Shown here in pieces: positions 41,943 to 49,944 of a DNA stretch of 64,000 nucleotides. Source of the stretch: Lachnospiraceae bacterium. GTDB taxonomy: Bacteria; Bacillota; Clostridia; Lachnospirales; Lachnospiraceae. The stretch covers positions 1 through 64,000 of the forward strand of contig VSNM01000025.1 of assembly GCA_009774245.1 (NCBI GenBank), given 5' to 3'. The notes beneath the pieces were generated by a model. It was not told where the DNA came from. It ran no database searches and saw nothing but the letters and a program-made list of their open reading frames with translations. Position numbers and translations under genes: made by a program. Numbering within the stretch: the first letter of the stretch is position 1; every line of letters starts with the position of its first letter.

Positions 41943-43394
41943 ATGGCAGTCATCGCGCTTTGGAGTTTTGCGGTTTTTCTGGCGTCAGTGTTTGCAGGAC
42001 TGCTTGCGGGGATCACGCTCACGCCCAGATATAAAGGAACGATCCGGGCGGCGGTGTGGACAGCCGGGGCGGTGCTCGGCTTCGGCGTGGCGTTTGCCAG
42101 CTACAGTGTCAGCCTGTACAATGACGCTGTGGGGATACTGGGACTCTCCGCGCTCGTGTGTATTGTTTCACAGCTTTTGTACAAGGACAGCTGGTCGACA
42201 AAGCTGGCGATCGCCCTGATGGCATGTCTGATCGCGAATGTCAGCACGTTCATGCTGTGCGGGACGACGGACAATCTGCTGGGAACACGCCTTGGACTGA
42301 TCAAGGAGAGCCCGTATGAGACGGCGAACCTGATCTTTTTTATCGCGATTAAGCTCGTGGTGTACGCGGGGCTCTCTGTCCTGTATATGCGTTATCTCAA
42401 GAGGACGCTGCACCGCACGATCGAGGCTGTGGGCGGGAAAATGATGGTCTTTATACCGGCGCTTGTGATCTCGGTGGTCGGTTTTTACATCATCAATCTG
42501 GTGTCGAACAGTGTCGGCATCTATCCGGACAGCTTCTGGTTCTTTCCGCTGTATCTGACGATCTGTGTGATCTTTGTCGTGGAGTTCTGGATGATATTTT
42601 ATTCGATTGACCAGAGTGCGAGGACGATGAAGACGACGGCGGAGCTGAATGTCGCCACCAATATTCAGAAATCCATGCTTCCCTGCATTTTTCCGGCATT
42701 TCCGGATCGCGAGGAGTTTGACGTCTTTGCCACGATGGACCCGGCAAAGGAGGTTGGCGGCGATTTCTATGATTTTTTTATGGTGGATGACAGCCATCTG
42801 GCTGTCGTAGTCGCGGATGTCTCAGGCAAAGGCGTCCCAGCGGCACTCTTTATGGTGATTGGCAAGACGCTCATCAAGGATCACACGCAGCCCGGGAGGG
42901 ATCTGGGCGAGGTGTTCACGCAGGTGAACAGCCTGCTGTGCGAATCAAACAGCGAGGGGCTGTTCATCACTGCTTTCGAGGGTGTGCTCGACCTGGTGAC
43001 GGGGGAGTTTCGCTATGTCAATGCAGGACATGAGATACCGTTTCTGTGCAAAAAAGGTGGGGCGTTTGAACCGTATAAGATCACGGCGGGGTTTGTCCTT
43101 GCGGGGATGGAGGGAATCCGTTACAGATGCGGTTCGATGCAGCTCGAGCCGGGAGACAGGATCTTTCAGTACACGGACGGTGTCACGGAAGCGACCAACA
43201 AGGCAAATGAACTCTACGGCATGGAGCGGCTGCAGTCTGTGCTCTGCAAAAATGTTTCTCTGGCGCCGGTACAGCTGCTGTCAGAGATCAAGGCGGACAT
43301 CGATGCATTTGTGGGGGATGCGCCGCAGTTTGACGATATTACGATGCTCTGCATGGAGTATAGGGGAAACGGGACAGAGGGGGGATCAGAATGA
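41943..43394 (+). CDS. Membrane SpoIIE/RsbU-type PP2C phosphatase
   Basis: 483 residues. About six transmembrane helices (1-215) form an uncharacterised sensor. A short linker and a SpoIIE phosphatase domain (about 240-480) follow. Metal-site motifs are GGDFYDFF, VADVSGKGVPAALFM, YVNAGHEIPF, YTDGVTEATN and QFDDITMLCMEY. It should dephosphorylate the STAS protein in response to a membrane or envelope signal. The ATG at 41943 has GGAGGTG six bases upstream. Its end overlaps the kinase gene by four bases (ATGA). Confidence 0.92.
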   Translation: MAVIALWSFAVFLASVFAGLLAGITLTPRYKGTIRAAVWTAGAVLGFGVAFASYSVSLYNDAVGILGLSALVCIVSQLLYKDSWSTKLAIALMACLIANVSTFMLCGTTDNLLGTRLGLIKESPYETANLIFFIAIKLVVYAGLSVLYMRYLKRTLHRTIEAVGGKMMVFIPALVISVVGFYIINLVSNSVGIYPDSFWFFPLYLTICVIFVVEFWMIFYSIDQSARTMKTTAELNVATNIQKSMLPCIFPAFPDREEFDVFATMDPAKEVGGDFYDFFMVDDSHLAVVVADVSGKGVPAALFMVIGKTLIKDHTQPGRDLGEVFTQVNSLLCESNSEGLFITAFEGVLDLVTGEFRYVNAGHEIPFLCKKGGAFEPYKITAGFVLAGMEGIRYRCGSMQLEPGDRIFQYTDGVTEATNKANELYGMERLQSVLCKNVSLAPVQLLSEIKADIDAFVGDAPQFDDITMLCMEYRGNGTEGGSE

Positions 43395-43798
43395 AAGAAT
43401 TGACGATTGACGCGACTGTAGAAAATATTGTAACAGTGACTTCCTTTGTGGAGGAGGAGCTGGAAGCGCTGGCCTGTCCGATGAAAGCGCAGATGCAGAT
43501 CGCTGTAGCGATCGATGAGCTCTTTGGCAATATCGCGCACTATGCCTACAATCCCGATGTCGGACCGGCGACTGTCCGTGTGGAGGTGATGAAAAGTCCG
43601 CTCGCGGTCGTCATCACCTTTATCGACAATGGCGTGCAGTATGATCCGCTTGCCAGACAGGAACCGGATACCACACTGTCCGCCGAGGAGCGGGAGATCG
43701 GCGGGCTTGGCATCTATATGGTCAAGAAGAGCATGGATGAGATCACATATTCGTATAAGGACGGGCAGAATATACTGCAGATCAGAAAAAACATATGA
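43391..43798 (+). CDS. RsbW/SpoIIAB-like anti-sigma kinase (GHKL ATPase)
   Basis: 135 residues. N box AIDELFGNIAHYAY, G1 FIDNGVQYDP, G2 GGLGIYMVKKSMDE. It should bind ATP, phosphorylate the STAS protein, and hold or release a target, usually a sigma factor. No sigma factor gene is present in the operon, so the target is unknown; it could be a sigma factor elsewhere, or the switch may end in another output such as the exporter. Co-translated with the phosphatase through the ATGA overlap. Confidence 0.9.
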   Translation: MKELTIDATVENIVTVTSFVEEELEALACPMKAQMQIAVAIDELFGNIAHYAYNPDVGPATVRVEVMKSPLAVVITFIDNGVQYDPLARQEPDTTLSAEEREIGGLGIYMVKKSMDEITYSYKDGQNILQIRKNI

Positions 43799-43833
43799 TT
43801 GACATATAATTGGATAGAAGGGAGAGATAGACT

Positions 43834-44313
43834 ATGGATGCGATTGGGCAGAAAGGGATGGATAAACAGAGAATGCAGACATTTCGCGCGGATGAGGTCA
43901 TTATGCGGGAGGGCGAAATCTGCGATGCGATGTATAAGATATTATCCGGCTCCGTGGCGGTCTATGTGCGGTACGGGGAGGAGGATGAACACCTGATGGG
44001 GATCTACTCAAAGTCACGCTGTTTCGGCGAGATGAGTGTGCTGTCAGAACAACCGAGCGCCTACACGGTGATTGCCTACGACGATGTCCTGCTCGTGCGG
44101 ATTACGAAGGATTTTCTGGAGGATTTTATCCGGAACAATCCCCGTAATGCCGTCGATATCATGAGAAATATGGGGCACACGATCACGGTGATGCAGAAAA
44201 ATATCGATCTGCTGCTCGACGATCTCAATGAGAAGCAGGATCTTAACAGGAAACGAGCGCAGGAGCTTCGGGACAAGATCAGTCAGTACCGGATGAATGG
44301 AATCATGGTTTAG
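43834..44313 (+). CDS. Cyclic-nucleotide-binding-fold protein without HTH
   Basis: 159 residues. One cNMP-binding beta roll (about 15-125): GEICDAMYKILSGSVAVYVR and RCFGEMSVLSEQPSAYTVI. The phosphate cassette has the Glu (FGE) but a Pro where CRP/PKA have the phosphate-binding Arg (QPSA instead of xRSA/xRTA), so cAMP binding is doubtful. A charged coiled coil follows (VMQKNIDLLLDDLNEKQD to RDKIS); there is no DNA-binding domain. It is the last gene of the NRPS operon and may be a protein-protein module of the switch. Confidence 0.8.
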   Translation: MDAIGQKGMDKQRMQTFRADEVIMREGEICDAMYKILSGSVAVYVRYGEEDEHLMGIYSKSRCFGEMSVLSEQPSAYTVIAYDDVLLVRITKDFLEDFIRNNPRNAVDIMRNMGHTITVMQKNIDLLLDDLNEKQDLNRKRAQELRDKISQYRMNGIMV

Positions 44314-44421
44314 AGCCATGCGGAAAGGGCGGGATGCCCTGTTACCAGCACATTATCAAGTTGTACCATTTGTTTGGTGAGGATGACTTCATTTTTGAAG
44401 TAGCATTTCACAGAGGAGTAT

Positions 44422-44466
44422 GATACAATGAATTGTATCCTGAAAAGAGTGCGGTTAGTGTATCAA
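44422..44466 (+). promoter_or_regulatory. Shared upstream motif plus palindrome at the DHH gene
   Basis: The perfect dyad GATACAAT-ga-ATTGTATC (44422-44439) runs into TGAAAAGAGTGC and on to GTGTATC, a relative of the motifs at 24784 and 36384. It lies 27-70 bases before the DHH start. The rest of 44314-44421 holds two weak hairpins and no gene. Confidence 0.45.
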
Positions 44467-44492
44467 AAAGAGAAAACAGTGGGGGAAACAAT

Positions 44493-45494
44493 ATGACAAA
44501 TTTGGATAAGCTGCTTGGAGAAATCAATCGGGAGCATGTGTATATACAGACGCATAATTTTCCAGATCCGGATGCGATCGCGAGTGCATACGGATTGCAG
44601 AGGCTGCTTGAACTGCGTGGTGTGCATGCGACCTTGTGTTACAAAGGTAAGATTGACCGGTACAGCACCGGAAAGCTTGTGGAGATCATGGGGATTGAGC
44701 TTCTGAATGTCGATGATCTGGAGAAGGTGCTCAGCGATGATGATGAAGTCATTCTGGTGGATTCCCAGAAGGGAAACTCCAACATCATCGACATTACGGG
44801 GGATGAGATCATATGTATTGACCACCATCCAAACAATGATCTGTTTGCGTATCGTTTCAGTGATATCCGTCCGGAATTTGGTGCCTGCGCGACCATGATT
44901 GCCCAGTATTTTTATGAAAATAATGTCCCGATGGACAGGAAGATTGCGACGACGCTGACGTACGGTATCCGCATCGATACCAATAATCTCACGCGCGGTG
45001 TGTCCAAATTCGATATTGAGATGCTCTACCGTATGTATGATGACTGCGATTACAATATTATATCCATGCTGGAGAACAGTGTACTGTGCTTTGAGGATCT
45101 TGTCGCCTACTCCAAGGCGATCTCAAGCATCGAGGTGCACGATGATATCAGCTTTGCGGACACAGGAACAGACTGCCCTGTGATCGCAGATATCTCAGAT
45201 TTTATGCTTGCGCTCAAAGAAGTCACATTCTCGGTGGTGTATTCTGCGAAGGATGGCGGGATCAAGCTCTCGGTGCGCAGTGAGAGAACAGCGCTCGATG
45301 CCGGCAAGGTGATTGGGAAAGCGCTGGAAGGCATCGGGAATGGCGGGGGACATGCTTCTATGGCAGGCGGCTTTGTCCCGTTTGACGGAAATGTGCAGGA
45401 GAAGGCGGCGCTGCTTGATGAGATCAAGCGCAGGTTTATCGCGGTGATTCAGGAGAACAGGCGGATGGATAAGAAAGGAAGATTTTTGAAATAA
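44493..45494 (+). CDS. DHH/DHHA1-family phosphoesterase (NrnA-like)
   Basis: 333 residues. The metal-site motifs are HNFPDPDAIASA (motif I), VDSQKGN, the DHHP motif (CIDHHPNND) and GIRIDTNNLT. The C-terminal DHHA1 domain has GNGGGHASMAGGF. Family members hydrolyse nano-RNA, pAp or cyclic dinucleotides (for example pApA). The ATG at 44493 follows GGGGGAA. It has its own promoter region, so is probably separate from the NRPS operon although close to it. Without biochemical data, NrnA versus cyclic-di-AMP/pApA activity cannot be decided. Confidence 0.85.
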   Translation: MTNLDKLLGEINREHVYIQTHNFPDPDAIASAYGLQRLLELRGVHATLCYKGKIDRYSTGKLVEIMGIELLNVDDLEKVLSDDDEVILVDSQKGNSNIIDITGDEIICIDHHPNNDLFAYRFSDIRPEFGACATMIAQYFYENNVPMDRKIATTLTYGIRIDTNNLTRGVSKFDIEMLYRMYDDCDYNIISMLENSVLCFEDLVAYSKAISSIEVHDDISFADTGTDCPVIADISDFMLALKEVTFSVVYSAKDGGIKLSVRSERTALDAGKVIGKALEGIGNGGGHASMAGGFVPFDGNVQEKAALLDEIKRRFIAVIQENRRMDKKGRFLK

Positions 45495-45541
45495 AAAATT
45501 TAATATAATAAATTCTAAAATAAAGATTTCTGGGAAATGTG

Positions 45542-45570
45542 TTGACATTTAAAATACTGTAGTGTATACT
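45542..45570 (+). promoter_or_regulatory. Promoter of tRNA-Phe/tRNA-Gly
   Basis: TTGACA at 45542, 17-base spacer, TATACT at 45565-45570, 15 bases before tRNA-Phe. Confidence 0.8.
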
Positions 45571-45585
45571 AAAACTCGGTCAAGC

Positions 45586-45658
<73 letters not shown>

Positions 45659-45662
45659 CTGC

Positions 45663-45733
45663 GCGGGTGTAGTTCAATGGTAGAACACCAGCCTTCCAAG
45701 CTGGATACGTGGGTTCGATTCCCATCACCCGCT
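45663..45733 (+). tRNA. tRNA-Gly (TCC)
   Basis: Acceptor GCGGGTG/CACCCGC, D arm GTTCAATGGTAGAAC, anticodon stem CCAGC/GCTGG with loop CTTCCAA (TCC), and T loop GGTTCGATTCC. CCA not encoded. Four bases after tRNA-Phe. Confidence 0.97.
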
Positions 45734-45801
45734 TTTATTCCGAAAACGCCAAAGAAAGAAAATTTAAAAGAAAAAATCGAAAGAAAAATTTAAATAAATG
45801 G

Positions 45802-45830
45802 TTGACAAAGTGCTCTGTATCATGTAAACT
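45802..45830 (+). promoter_or_regulatory. Promoter of tRNA-Gly (GCC)
   Basis: TTGACA at 45802, 17-base spacer, TAAACT at 45825-45830, about 35 bases before the tRNA. Confidence 0.75.
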
Positions 45831-45865
45831 ATAAAAGTCCGGTACAGTTAGTTGCTGTAATATAT

Positions 45866-45938
45866 GCGATAGTGGCGTAGTTGGTAACGCGCGACCTTGC
45901 CAAGGTCGAGACCGCGGGTTCGAGCCCCGTCTATCGCT
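45866..45938 (+). tRNA. tRNA-Gly (GCC)
   Basis: Acceptor GCGATAG/CTATCGC, anticodon stem CGACC/GGTCG with loop TTGCCAA (GCC), T loop GGTTCGAGCCC. CCA not encoded. It has its own promoter. Confidence 0.96.
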
Positions 45939-45952
45939 CTTTTCTTTTATAT

Positions 45953-45977
45953 AACCCTTGATTTTCAAGGGTTTTTT
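45953..45977 (+). terminator. Terminator after tRNA-Gly
   Basis: AACCCTTGA-ttt-TCAAGGGTT followed by TTTT. Confidence 0.9.
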
Positions 45978-46001
45978 ATATACAAAAGGAGGAATTAATC
46001 T

Positions 46002-47135
46002 ATGATCTATCGAAAATTTCAGGATTTACAGCTATCAGGACTGGGACTTGGCATGATGCGTCTGCCGGTGCTCGGAGGTGATGACAGTGCGATCGATGAG
46101 GCGGCAGCGGCAGAGATGATTGATTATGCATACCAGAACGGAATCAATTATTTTGATACAGCGTGGGGATATCACAACGGCAACTCAGAACTTGTAGCCG
46201 GAAAGTATCTGGGCAGGCATCCGAGGGAGAGCTATTATCTTGCCAGCAAATTCCCGGGATATGATCTCTCCAACATGGACAAGGTGGAGGAAATCTTTGA
46301 GAAACAGCTTGAGAAATGCCAGACACCATATTTTGACTTTTATCTGTTTCATAATGTATATGAGGGGAATATCGATGCTTACCTCAACCCGGAGTATGGC
46401 ATTTTGGAGTATCTGTTAAAACAGAAGGAAAACGGGCGGATTCATCATCTCGGATTTTCGGCGCATGGCAGCGTGGAAGTCATTCAGCGTTTTCTGGATG
46501 CGTATGGACAGTATATGGAGTTTTGCCAGCTTCAGATTAACTATATGGACTGGCATTTTCAGAATGCACAGGGAAAGGTAGACCTGCTGAATAAGGCTGG
46601 GATTCCGGTGTGGGTTATGGAGCCGCTGCGGGGCGGGAAGCTGGCGGAAGCGTCTGGGGAACTGGCCGCTGCGATGCAGACCATGCGTCCCAAAGAGACA
46701 ATTCCCGGCTGGGCATTCCGTTTTCTGCAAAGCATTCCGGGCGTGACGATGGTTCTGTCCGGCATGTCCACGATGGAGCAGCTCAGAGCCAATATTGATA
46801 CATACGGCACGGATGCGCCTCTGAGCGGAGAAGAGTTTGACGCCCTGATCAGGCATGTGGACGCGGAGCTCAGGAAGGGGGGGCTGCCCTGCACAGCTTG
46901 TCATTACTGTACCGGCCATTGTCCTCAGAAGCTTCCCATTCCGGAGCTGATTGCCCTGTATAACGAGCACAAGCTAACCGGCGGCGGTTTTATAGCGCCT
47001 ATGGCGGTCGACAGTATGCCGCAGGAAAAACGTCCGTCAAACTGTATCGGATGCAGGGCGTGTGAACAGGTCTGCCCACAGCAGATTAAGATTTCTGAGA
47101 TGATGGCGGATTTTACTTCGATGATAGGAATGTGA
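46002..47135 (+). CDS. Aldo/keto reductase with C-terminal 4Fe-4S domain
   Basis: 377 residues. The AKR barrel (about 1-275) has GLGMMRLPV, the NYFDTAWGYHNG segment with catalytic Asp-Tyr, ASKFPG (Lys) and HHLGFSAHG (His). A ferredoxin-like tail carries CTACHYCTGHCPQKLPIP and CIGCRACEQVCPQQIKI, giving two cluster sites. Such proteins are common in gut Clostridia and reduce carbonyl compounds with electrons routed through the clusters; the substrate is unknown. AGGAGG precedes the ATG. It might act on aldehydes, but it lies outside the NRPS operon beyond the tRNAs. Confidence 0.88.
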   Translation: MIYRKFQDLQLSGLGLGMMRLPVLGGDDSAIDEAAAAEMIDYAYQNGINYFDTAWGYHNGNSELVAGKYLGRHPRESYYLASKFPGYDLSNMDKVEEIFEKQLEKCQTPYFDFYLFHNVYEGNIDAYLNPEYGILEYLLKQKENGRIHHLGFSAHGSVEVIQRFLDAYGQYMEFCQLQINYMDWHFQNAQGKVDLLNKAGIPVWVMEPLRGGKLAEASGELAAAMQTMRPKETIPGWAFRFLQSIPGVTMVLSGMSTMEQLRANIDTYGTDAPLSGEEFDALIRHVDAELRKGGLPCTACHYCTGHCPQKLPIPELIALYNEHKLTGGGFIAPMAVDSMPQEKRPSNCIGCRACEQVCPQQIKISEMMADFTSMIGM

Positions 47136-47138
47136 CAA

Positions 47139-48101
47139 GTGAATTATATTGTTTTTGATTTGGAGTGGAATCAGGCAGCCGATTTGCGTACAAGGCGGGC
47201 GAATAGTCTGTTATTTGAGATTATTGAGATCGGGGCTGTGAAGTTAAACGAGAAAAAAGAACAGATTGACGATTTTCACGAGTTGATCAAACCCCAGGTG
47301 TTTCATACGATGAATCAGGTGACAGGGGATTTGATTCACTTGAAAATGGAGCAGCTCGAGGACTGCCGCTCTTTCCCGGAGGTTGCCGCGGATTTCGTCC
47401 AGTGGTGCGGCAGTGACTTTATCTTTTGCACATGGGGAAACCTCGATCTCACAGAGCTGCAGAAAAACATGGACTACTACAATATGACACCAGTGTCAGA
47501 AAAGACGCTGCAATATTACGATGTCCAGAAGCTGTTCAGCATTGCCTTTGAGGACAGGAAGTCGAGGCGCACACTGCAGTATGCGGTCGACTTTCTGCAT
47601 ATCAGGAAGGATGTGGATTTTCACAGGGCATATACGGATGCGTATTACACAGCAGAGGTTATCAAAAGGATTGGGGATGACAGGGTATTTCGAAATTATT
47701 CTTTCGACACTTATCATCTGCCGAGAAATAAGTCCGAGGAAATTAAGATCTGTTTTGAGGACTACGCCAAATATATATCAAGGGAATTTGCGGACAAGCC
47801 TGCCGCCATGGGAGATCGGGAGGTCACGGCAACCCAGTGCTTTCTGTGCGGCGCGAAGACCAGGAAAAAAATCCCATGGTTTACCAGTAATGGAAAACAT
47901 TACTATACCGTTGTATACTGTGCGCGTCATGGTGCGATTAAGGGAAAAATCCGGCTGCGCAGGTCGGAGGACAACAAGATCTATGTGGTCAAGACAATGA
48001 AGCAGATCGGACCTGATGTGGTGCAGGACATTATGAATAAAAAAAATCAGGTGCGAAAAAGCAGAAAAGAGAGGCGCCACAAAAAGGAAGGCTTGGATTA
48101 A
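47139..48101 (+). CDS. DEDDh-type 3'-5' exonuclease family protein
   Basis: 320 residues from a GTG start, three bases after the reductase stop. The exonuclease fold has motif I VFDLEWNQ, motif II around CTWGNLDLTEL and motif III HRAYTDAYYTAEV (H-x4-D). The C-terminal third has a CxxC (CFLCGAKTRKK) and a basic tail that may bind nucleic acid. Related clostridial proteins are annotated as DNA polymerase III epsilon-like or inhibitor-of-KinA/Eri-like exonucleases. The 3' end overlaps the convergent carboxypeptidase gene by four bases. Confidence 0.8.
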   Translation: MNYIVFDLEWNQAADLRTRRANSLLFEIIEIGAVKLNEKKEQIDDFHELIKPQVFHTMNQVTGDLIHLKMEQLEDCRSFPEVAADFVQWCGSDFIFCTWGNLDLTELQKNMDYYNMTPVSEKTLQYYDVQKLFSIAFEDRKSRRTLQYAVDFLHIRKDVDFHRAYTDAYYTAEVIKRIGDDRVFRNYSFDTYHLPRNKSEEIKICFEDYAKYISREFADKPAAMGDREVTATQCFLCGAKTRKKIPWFTSNGKHYYTVVYCARHGAIKGKIRLRRSEDNKIYVVKTMKQIGPDVVQDIMNKKNQVRKSRKERRHKKEGLD

Positions 48102-49714
48102 TGCCTTCCTTTTCTATTGAACCATATTGGCAGTCGCCTGGAAGGGTTGTGCCATCTGGCACGCCGCCGGGCTTCCCGTCTGGCCGCCCGCATTTCCCTC
48201 CGCCTGCTACGGCGGCGTTTGCTGCTCTGTCCTCTCGGGGAAAAGCTGTAGTTGTTGATGACAGATATGATAAACAGGATCAATACAATGACAACGGCAG
48301 CAATGATAATTCCGATAATGACTTTTTGGATATCAATGTAGATCACATTCATCTCCTCGGGCGGTTCTGTGGACAGCTCGGAGGAGGCGATCATTTCTCC
48401 CTCAGAGTTATCTGGAATGAGCTCATAGGAGGGCTCATCGGAACTGAAGTGAAAAGCAGGCACGCTGGATTTGTAAAATACCAGATTGCATCCGCCGACA
48501 GGGACATCGGAGTATGTGTAGTTGATGGTGGCGATCACGTTGGTGTCAGGTGATTGCTCCGCATAAGTCAGCGTCGATACGGTATCTGAAAAATCCGCTG
48601 TGTTTGGCAATATGACATATGTGTCATTTTCTATGGAGATAAGCGGTGTCGAGTCACCGAACAAATCATTCTCTGTGTCAAAGAAATCCATCGTGTCGAT
48701 GTTGTATTTGGTCTCGTGATCCCTGATGGAAACGCGCTGAAAATTTTCAAATCCATACTGAAAAAGTGTGATGGTATCCTCGAACTGATAGGGTGTCTCA
48801 TCCATGAAAACAACACACACAAGTTTCATACCGTTTTTCTCCGCAGCAGAGACAAGTGTCTGGCGGGATTGCGATACGAATCCTGTCTTGCTGCCGAGGA
48901 GGTATTGGTACTCGTAAGGCTTTCCCTTATAAAGTTGGTTTTTGGATGCGATCCACACATCATCCTCGTCATCAGGTTTTAATCGAAAATGGTAACTGGG
49001 CGTGGAGGACATTTTGCAGAGCTGTTCGTTCTTAAAAAATTCGCATCCGACTAAGGCGAGATCGTAAGCACTGGTGTAGTGATCTTCGTCAAATAGTCCG
49101 TTACAGTTGGTAAAATGGGAGTCTGTGCCGCCAAGCGAGGCGACCTTTTCGTTCATAAGCTCCGCGAAGGCTTCCACCGTTTTTTCCTTCCCGAGCTTTT
49201 CCGCGACGTGTTCCCCAACGGCGCTCGCGACTTCATTGGCGGACAGTACCAATACACAGTAGAGCGCCTGTTCCATTGGCATGGTGTCGCCAGTGTCAAC
49301 ACCACCCAGCCTGGAACCGTCAACCGGGACATCATAAATAGAATCATGGGAAAAGGTGATGGTCTCATCCATGGTGCAATTCTGCATTGCCAGCAGACAT
49401 GTCAGAATCTTGGTCGTGCTGGCAGGATAATTCTTTTCGTGGATATTTTTCGCATAGAGGATAGTGTGTGTATTCATCTCCATCAGGATGGCAGATTTCG
49501 CGCCGATGGCAGGGCCCTGTGGCCAGTTTTCAATCGCGTTGGTCTGGACCGGAAGCGCCTTGTGCTGCTCCATCTGCTCCATATAGTCTTCCGCAGCGTA
49601 TGACACGGCCGCTGCCGGCAGTATGATATCGGAGACAGGCAGACTCAATGCCAGTACGGATACCAGTGCGGAGGCGCCCAGCAATCTATTGATAAAATGT
49701 TTGATATGTCTCAT
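48098..49714 (-). CDS. D-alanyl-D-alanine carboxypeptidase (DacF/PBP5-like, S11)
   Basis: 538 residues. Signal peptide (about 10-40), then the serine peptidase domain with SxxK in YPASTTKILT, SxN in LSANEVAS and KTG in LGSKTGFV. A PBP5_C-like beta domain follows. Near the C-terminus a transmembrane helix (IIIAAVVIVLILFIIS) is followed by a strongly basic cytosolic tail (RRRSRRREMRAARREARRRA). This differs from the amphipathic membrane anchor of classical PBP5. It trims the last D-Ala from peptidoglycan stem peptides outside the membrane. Transcribed divergently from hairpin repeat copy 3, which lies upstream. Confidence 0.9.
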   Translation of the reverse strand: MRHIKHFINRLLGASALVSVLALSLPVSDIILPAAAVSYAAEDYMEQMEQHKALPVQTNAIENWPQGPAIGAKSAILMEMNTHTILYAKNIHEKNYPASTTKILTCLLAMQNCTMDETITFSHDSIYDVPVDGSRLGGVDTGDTMPMEQALYCVLVLSANEVASAVGEHVAEKLGKEKTVEAFAELMNEKVASLGGTDSHFTNCNGLFDEDHYTSAYDLALVGCEFFKNEQLCKMSSTPSYHFRLKPDDEDDVWIASKNQLYKGKPYEYQYLLGSKTGFVSQSRQTLVSAAEKNGMKLVCVVFMDETPYQFEDTITLFQYGFENFQRVSIRDHETKYNIDTMDFFDTENDLFGDSTPLISIENDTYVILPNTADFSDTVSTLTYAEQSPDTNVIATINYTYSDVPVGGCNLVFYKSSVPAFHFSSDEPSYELIPDNSEGEMIASSELSTEPPEEMNVIYIDIQKVIIGIIIAAVVIVLILFIISVINNYSFSPRGQSSKRRRSRRREMRAARREARRRARWHNPSRRLPIWFNRKGRH

Positions 49715-49756
49715 TTATTTAATCCCTTCATATATAATTAGGCCAAAAGTGTTGAT

Positions 49757-49883
49757 CGCGCCAGCCGCAGCCACGAAGTGGCATATTTCCTATCTGAAAA
49801 ATTGCCATATAAGATTTTTCAGATTGTGGCTTGTGCGCATCACATTATACTGAGCGGTCAGTCTTTTCGACCGCCAGTATAAT
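49757..49883. repeat. Three-hairpin intergenic repeat, copy 3 (variant)
   Basis: Same orientation as copy 2. Module c is missing. Module b starts normally (CCAGCCGCAGCCACGAAGTG, 49760-49779) but is interrupted after CATATTTCC by another hairpin, ATCTGAAAAA...TTTTTCAGAT (49792-49825). Module a is intact (49844-49882). It lies between the carboxypeptidase and nrdG genes. The swap of one hairpin for another suggests modular evolution or insertion into the loop of module b. Confidence 0.8.
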
Positions 49884-49944
49884 TTATTAGTATACATATT
49901 AGATTGTACACTATTTTGGTAAAAATGTAACCAGATATAAAAAT

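Noticed and set aside
43391..43798. Cluster-encoded sigma factor as output of the switch
   Set aside because: No sigma-70-type region 2 or 4 sequence was found in any frame between 24882 and 45494.
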